Assembly: GCA_026786335.1 (NCBI GenBank)
Contig: JAJAYG010000172.1
Span: 1-7,325, forward strand
Direction of reading: 5' to 3'
DNA from: Chitinophagales bacterium
GTDB taxonomy: Bacteria; Bacteroidota; Bacteroidia; Chitinophagales; UBA10324
DNA: 7,325 bases
The number at the start of each line of letters is the position of its first letter. Within the stretch, counting starts at the first letter, position 1. A program made the translations under genes and the position numbers. The notes under the pieces are model-generated. The model searched no databases, was not told the origin of the DNA, and saw only the letters and a program-made list of their open reading frames with translations. This document shows positions 5,454 through 7,325 of the stretch, in pieces.

Positions 5454-5758
5454 CAATGACCGATACTGCCTCAATGTCATCTTTGCATCAAACAATGTGG
5501 TAGGTAACTGAAGCAATGGCAGATGAAGGTCAAGCAATGACGCCTCTCGTTCAAACAATGACATCTCTCGTTCAAACAATGACACCTCGTGTTCAAACAA
5601 TGCCATCTCGTGTTCAAACAATGACACTTCGTGTTCAAACAATGACACCTCGTGTTCAAACAATGACATCTCGTATTCAAACAATGACTATGAGCGGTAA
5701 AACAATGGATAAATGTGGTCAAGCAATTTCATCTCACAGTTATTCAATAGCATCTTAA
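5454..5758. repeat. 21-bp tandem repeat array, about 14 units in phase
   Basis: CAAT(G) recurs with an exact 21-base period at 5472, 5493, 5514, 5535, 5556, 5577, 5598, 5619, 5640, 5661, 5682, 5703, 5724 and 5745. A further degenerate unit lies 18 bases earlier at 5454. The core, 5535-5681, is nearly uniform (CAATGACAYCTCGTGTTC plus AAA); the edges are worn. Because 21 is a multiple of three, frames stay open on both strands. The + strand (5516-5758) reads as repeats of QTMTPRV. The - strand (ATG at 5684, stop at 5448) reads as repeats of LFEHEVS, a heptad with hydrophobic and acidic positions; a second - frame (5722-5477) reads HCLNTRC. No promoter or ribosome-binding site identifies any of these as a gene. 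Confidence 0.85.
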
Positions 5759-5849
5759 ACTAATTCAGTCAATAATTTACTACTTGCTAACATTGCTATG
5801 CAGAAAAGGAAACTAATTGACAGAAACCCGAAACTCAAACTAAATCAAC

Positions 5850-5876
5850 AACAGAAATAACAGAAACAACAGAAAC
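5850..5876. repeat. 9-bp tandem repeat (AACAGAAAY), three units
   Basis: AACAGAAAT, AACAGAAAC and AACAGAAAC follow each other in the A-rich gap upstream of the rpsO promoter box. Apart from this and the 21-bp array, nothing recognisable is seen between the T9SS gene stop and rpsO. A weak ATTGAA...TTCAAT inverted repeat (5441-5457) follows the T9SS gene but has no T-tract. Confidence 0.5.
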
Positions 5877-5897
5877 CAAATCCCAAAACTATTTCCC

Positions 5898-5905
5898 TAT
5901 ATTTG
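5898..5905 (+). promoter_or_regulatory. Probable -7 box (TATATTTG) of rpsO
   Basis: TATATTTG matches the Bacteroidota -7 consensus exactly and is the same octamer found upstream of fbaB. It is followed by an A-rich leader and the rpsO ATG 29 nt downstream. A -33 TTG is not evident. This is probably the promoter for the rpsO-pnp pair. Confidence 0.6.
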
Positions 5906-5934
5906 CGGCGAACAAAAAAACAGACGCAATTAAA

Positions 5935-6204
5935 ATGTTATTGACGAAAGAAAAAACAGCACAAATAATTACCGATTTCGGCGGCTCAGCTAAAAACAGC
6001 GGCTCCACCGAGGCGCAGGTTGCATTGCTAACAGAACGCATCAACCACATCTCAAGCCATTTAGATACAGGCAAAAAAGATTTCAACTCATCACGCAACC
6101 TCATGAAATTGGTAGGGCAACGCAAAAAATTATTAAAGTATTTGCAAGCCACCAACCTCACCAGCTATCGTAAACTAATAGAGAAGTTAGGGTTAAGAAA
6201 ATAA
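5935..6204 (+). CDS. rpsO: 30S ribosomal protein S15
   Basis: S15 binds the central domain of 16S rRNA early in 30S assembly and contributes to a bridge with the 50S subunit. The 89-residue length equals that of E. coli S15. The signature runs STEAQVALLTERINHISSHL, then KKDFNSSRNLMKLVGQRKKLLKYL (47-70), ending in LGLRK. The HH pair found in the enterobacterial KKDHHSRR loop is FN here; I recall this as usual for Bacteroidota and do not read it as a defect. ATG 5935 is the only sensible start and lies 29 nt after the TATATTTG box. pnp follows after a 195-bp gap filled by inverted heptamer arrays, the conserved rpsO-pnp order of many bacteria. Confidence 0.97.
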   Translation: MLLTKEKTAQIITDFGGSAKNSGSTEAQVALLTERINHISSHLDTGKKDFNSSRNLMKLVGQRKKLLKYLQATNLTSYRKLIEKLGLRK

Positions 6205-6211
6205 CCATTCA

Positions 6212-6388
6212 TGAGTACTGAGTTTTGAGTAGTGAGTACTGAGAACAGATTTGCTCACATCTCAAAACTTAAGATTATCCCGAGTATTCGGTACGAATTT
6301 CAAAACTTACGGCTCAGTACTCAATACTCAAAACTCACTACTCACTACTCAATACTCAATACTCAGTACACAGTACTCAAAACTCATA
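6212..6388. repeat. Inverted heptamer-array element between rpsO and pnp (long hairpin)
   Basis: Five TGAGTNN units (6212-6246) begin 7 nt after the rpsO stop. A core of about 65 bp (6247-6311) follows, then eleven units (6312-6388), nearly all ACTCANN, ending 11 nt before the pnp ATG. Bases 6212-6243 pair with 6313-6344 at 30 of 32 positions, so the RNA could fold into a long stem around a 69-nt loop, with other registers possible because of the repeats. The core contains CTTAAGATT (6268-6276) and CAAAACTTA (6301-6309). Near-equivalents, CTTAGGATT (2083-2091) and CAAAACTTA (2111-2119), lie just inside the left arm at the fbaB-accD site, suggesting the same element family. CCGA/TCGG (6279-6290) forms a small inner stem. 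Confidence 0.82.
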
Positions 6389-6399
6389 ATTTAAAAAGA

Positions 6400-7325
6400 A
6401 TGTCACAAAAAGCAACCTCCTACACATTTGATTGCGGCGATGGAAAACCCATTACCCTCGAAACAGGTAAACTCGCAACACAAGCCGATGGCTCAGTAGT
6501 AGTTCGCCAAGGCAATTGCATGATACTCGCAACAGTAGTATCAAACAAAGAAGTAAAAGACGGACAAGATTTTTTTCCACTCTCAGTAGATTACCAGGAA
6601 AAATTTGCATCGGCGGGCAGAATACCTGGCGGATTTTTTAAGAGAGAAGCGCGACTTTCAGATTACGAAGTACTTATCTGCCGTCTCGTTGATCGCGTAC
6701 TGCGCCCTTTATTCCCCGAAGATTATTTATGCGATACACAAGTAATGATCTCGATGATTTCGGCCGACCAAACCATACAACCCGATTCACTCGCTGCACT
6801 TGCAGCATCAGCGGCAATTACCGTTTCCGATATTCCTTTCAACGGCCCAATATCCGAAGTTCGCGTTTGCAAGATAGATGGTAAGTACATTGTAAATCCA
6901 ACCCGCAAAGAAATTGAAACAGCAACATTAGACATCATCGTAGGTGCTTCAGAAAGCAGCATTGTAATGATGGAAGGCGAAGCCAAAGAATGCAGCGAAG
7001 AGGAAATGCTCGAAGCAATTAAAGTAGGGCACGAAGCAGTAAAAAAACAAGTTGCAGCGCAACTTAAACTTGCAGAATTATTTGGGGGAAAGAAGGCTTG
7101 GCGCGATTACGTAAAACCACCCGCGAATGAAGAAGTGAAGAAGAAAATTTATGATGCATTTCAAAGTAAGGTAGCTGATGTTTGTAAAAGCGGCGCACCA
7201 AAGAATGAACGCAAAGTCGGATTCAATGCCATCAAAGATGAATTAAAATTGATGACAGCAGAATGGGAAAGCGAAGAAGATAAAAAACTTGCAAAAAAAT
7301 ATTACCACGATCTCGAGTATGAGAC
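6400..7325 (+). CDS. pnp: Polynucleotide phosphorylase, N-terminal part (runs off the window)
   Basis: PNPase degrades RNA from the 3' end with phosphate, releasing nucleoside diphosphates, and can also add 3' tails; it works as a trimer and often joins degradosomes. The window holds the first 308 codons of a protein that is usually about 700 residues, so the second RNase PH-like domain and the KH and S1 domains lie beyond the edge. Visible are TLETGKLATQADGSVVVRQG (19-38), FFPLSVDYQEKFASAGRIPG (58-77), FFKREARLSDYEVLICRLVD (79-98), RVLRPLFP (99-106) and SADQTIQPDSLAALAASAA (121-139), all from the first RNase PH-like domain, then the helical linker from about residue 240. The frame is open to the window end without a lesion. 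ATG 6400 fits the family N-terminus and lies after an A-rich TTAAAAAGA, with no true Shine-Dalgarno sequence. Confidence 0.96.
   Translation, partial: MSQKATSYTFDCGDGKPITLETGKLATQADGSVVVRQGNCMILATVVSNKEVKDGQDFFPLSVDYQEKFASAGRIPGGFFKREARLSDYEVLICRLVDRVLRPLFPEDYLCDTQVMISMISADQTIQPDSLAALAASAAITVSDIPFNGPISEVRVCKIDGKYIVNPTRKEIETATLDIIVGASESSIVMMEGEAKECSEEEMLEAIKVGHEAVKKQVAAQLKLAELFGGKKAWRDYVKPPANEEVKKKIYDAFQSKVADVCKSGAPKNERKVGFNAIKDELKLMTAEWESEEDKKLAKKYYHDLEYE

Noticed and set aside
5454..5758. Possible CRISPR array, because of short regularly spaced repeats.
   Set aside because: The period is 21 bp with contiguous units and no unique spacers, and there are no cas-like genes; it is a tandem minisatellite.

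Overview
The window looks like a chromosome segment from a Bacteroidota member, probably of the Chitinophagales/Sphingobacteriales type. It is AT-rich by eye, and two genes have TAnnTTTG-type promoter boxes with no clear Shine-Dalgarno sequence. It also has a secreted protein with a type IX secretion (T9SS) C-terminal sorting domain, an AccD of the Bacteroidota form, and the pair rpsO-pnp. All genes supported here read on the + strand, and no tRNA or rRNA gene was seen.

Layout: a BtuF-like helical-backbone metal/cobalamin receptor (27-866); class I fructose-bisphosphate aldolase fbaB (975-2042); a broken four-helix-bundle (23S rRNA intervening-sequence protein type) gene (2130-2442); acetyl-CoA carboxylase beta subunit accD (2546-3391); a small two-gene module of a 77-residue protein (3466-3699) and a broken retropepsin-like protease with a SEC-C tail (3709-4274); a second, diverged copy of the 3' end of accD (4274-4405); a T9SS-secreted protein (4445-5431); a 21-bp tandem repeat array (5454-5758); ribosomal protein S15 rpsO (5935-6204); and the first 308 codons of polynucleotide phosphorylase pnp (6400 to the window end).

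The core genes are housekeeping: glycolysis/gluconeogenesis, fatty-acid initiation, translation and RNA decay. The accessory DNA between and inside them is the unusual part. (1) A 58-bp palindromic repeat flanked by an 11-bp direct duplication sits in frame inside the BtuF-like gene and adds 23 residues. (2) The protease module lies between two copies of a 120-bp accD 3' segment (109/120 identical), the layout of an insertion with long target duplication. (3) Arrays of 7-bp units (TGAGTNN, then the complementary NNACTCA orientation) nearly fill the fbaB-accD and rpsO-pnp gaps and end 2 and 11 nt before the accD and pnp start codons. One pair of arms encloses the decayed four-helix-bundle gene and the other is empty. 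(4) A 21-bp tandem array is open in several frames on both strands.

The strongest candidate for an undescribed system is the small protein plus retropepsin/SEC-C pair behaving as a mobile module. Here the protease copy carries an in-frame stop and a 2-bp frameshift, so this example appears to be dying. Family names rest on motif recognition by eye; no database search was possible.
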